64,000 nt of DNA, taken from NCBI GenBank assembly GCA_033764875.1, contig JANRIO010000004.1, positions 1-64,000 of the forward strand. The letters run 5' to 3'. Shown piece by piece: positions 63,519-64,000 of the stretch (position 1 is its first letter; every line of letters starts with the position of its first letter). The notes beneath the pieces are model-generated. The model was given only the letters and a program-made list of their open reading frames with translations, ran no database searches and was not told the DNA's origin. A program made the translations under genes and the position numbers. This DNA comes from AWTP1-13 sp033764875. GTDB taxonomy: Bacteria; Pseudomonadota; Alphaproteobacteria; Rhizobiales; Hyphomicrobiaceae.

Positions 63519-63547
63519 CATATACCCGCCCGGGGTATAGCGGTCAA
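63519..63547 (-). promoter_or_regulatory. Candidate csoR promoter
   Basis: On the minus strand, TTGACC (63547-63542), a 17-base spacer and TATATG (63524-63519). It matches the sigma-70 consensus well. The operator at 63521-63539 sits within it, so repression would be direct. Confidence 0.65.
63521..63539. promoter_or_regulatory. CsoR operator, copy 1
   Basis: TATACCC-GCCCG-GGGTATA, seven-base arms. TACCC / GGGTA half-sites are typical of CsoR operators. It lies between the csoR -35 and -10 boxes and ten bases from the csoR ATG. Confidence 0.7.
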
Positions 63548-63549
63548 CT

Positions 63550-63568
63550 GGTACCCCCCGGGGGTACC
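63550..63568. promoter_or_regulatory. CsoR operator, copy 2
   Basis: GGTACCCCC-C-GGGGGTACC, nine-base arms around one base. It shares the TACCC / GGGTA half-sites with copy 1 and lies 28 bases before the ATPase ATG. Confidence 0.7.
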
Positions 63569-63596
63569 TGAAGCGCAACGGAGAGGATCTCGAGCC

Positions 63597-64000
63597 ATGG
63601 GCGACGCTGCCTGTCCTCACTGCCGGCCTACCCACGGCGCGGAAGGTGCCGCCGCCACGGCGCACGATCACGCCGGCCATTCCCTCGACGCCAGTGGGCC
63701 CGCCGGGAAGGTGCGCGACCCCGTGTGCGGCATGTGGGTCGACCCGGAGACCGCCCGGCATAGCCACGTGCACGAGGGCACGAGCTACTATTTCTGCAAT
63801 CCCAGATGCCGCGAGAAGTTCATCGCCGATCCTCGGCGCTACCTCGATCCTGCCCCTGCCCCCGCAGCCCAAGCCCCCGAGGGCACCATCTACACCTGCC
63901 CGATGCACCCCGAGGTGCGGCAGGAGGGCCCCGGGAGCTGCCCGATCTGCGGCATGGCGCTCGAGCCCGAGGTGATGACGGCCGCGCCGCAGCCGAACCC
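63597..64000 (+). CDS. Heavy-metal P-type ATPase, N-terminal part (runs off window)
   Basis: The first 134 codons of a P-type metal-transport ATPase. The N-terminus has a CPHC pair and His-rich stretch (THGAEG, HDHAGHS). A YHS domain follows (about 39-84: VRDPVCGMWVDPETA and YYFCNPRCREKFIADP), then a heavy-metal-binding module YTCPMHPEVRQEGPGSCPIC at about 99-118. This domain order is typical of copper-exporting ATPases. The membrane and catalytic parts lie beyond the right edge, so transport specificity is inferred from the adjacent CsoR regulator and its operators. GGAGAGG precedes the ATG. Confidence 0.88.
   Translation, partial: MGDAACPHCRPTHGAEGAAATAHDHAGHSLDASGPAGKVRDPVCGMWVDPETARHSHVHEGTSYYFCNPRCREKFIADPRRYLDPAPAPAAQAPEGTIYTCPMHPEVRQEGPGSCPICGMALEPEVMTAAPQPN

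Overview
The window is GC-rich chromosomal DNA from an alphaproteobacterium, most likely of the order Hyphomicrobiales (Rhizobiales). The evidence is gene order and protein type: ntrY-ntrX followed by a D-amino-acid transaminase, lptF-lptG-lptD-surA-pdxA-rsmA, fabD-fabG-acpP-fabF-mltG-yicC-gmk, rpsF-rpsR-DUF2232-rplI, aroQ-accB-accC-aat, and a form II (S-L-M order) molybdenum hydroxylase operon. I see no phage, insertion sequence, integron, CRISPR array or rRNA. Genus cannot be fixed from sequence alone.

Layout. 1-4.1 kb (minus): start of a D-amino-acid transaminase gene, then ntrX and ntrY. 4.3-13.4 kb (plus): LPS export to the outer membrane (lptF, lptG, lptD), the chaperone surA, pdxA, rsmA and a patatin-like lipase. 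13.4-20.3 kb (minus): gmk, yicC, mltG and fatty-acid synthesis (fabF, acpP, fabG, fabD). 20.5-23.4 kb (plus): the S6-S18-DUF2232-L9 ribosomal operon behind a structured leader. 23.6-28.1 kb: a cyclopropane-synthase-family methyltransferase, a gamma-glutamyltransferase-family protein, a LysR regulator with a clear inverted repeat, a 25-residue lysine-rich microprotein and a small exported protein. 28.5-32 kb: lipB, tRNA-Leu(GAG) and a DEAD-box helicase. 32.2-36.2 kb (minus): coxS-coxL-coxM with a good intrinsic terminator. 36.3-46.1 kb: polysaccharide deacetylase, mgtE, leuA with a leucine-rich candidate leader peptide, holB, tmk, D,D-carboxypeptidase, rlpA and an aminotransferase. 46.4-52.2 kb (plus): M48 protease, DsbA-like oxidoreductase, aroQ, accB, accC, aat. 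52.2-57.5 kb: a VOC protein, then TetR facing an OsmC / acyl-CoA-dehydrogenase-like / rhodanese / DUF302 / cupin cluster. 57.6-60.3 kb: ligase-associated exonuclease and ATP-dependent DNA ligase. 60.4-64 kb: outer-membrane barrel, Hsp20, cytochrome c, potassium channel, and a CsoR regulator facing a metal P-type ATPase that runs off the window.

Most of the window is housekeeping: envelope biogenesis, lipid synthesis and translation. The part least explained by known systems is 52.7-57.5 kb. There a TetR gene and an oppositely oriented sulfur/redox gene set share two near-identical palindromes, one lying beside a consensus sigma-54 promoter. Two of the enzymes (OsmC-like and acyl-CoA-dehydrogenase-like) lack residues that define the catalysis of their families. 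Other points worth checking are the leuA leader peptide, the Lys-rich microprotein, the repeat-built glycine-rich tail on ribosomal protein S6, and the divergent csoR/ATPase control region. Start codons were chosen by family length, ribosome-binding sites and overlaps; doubtful ones are marked.
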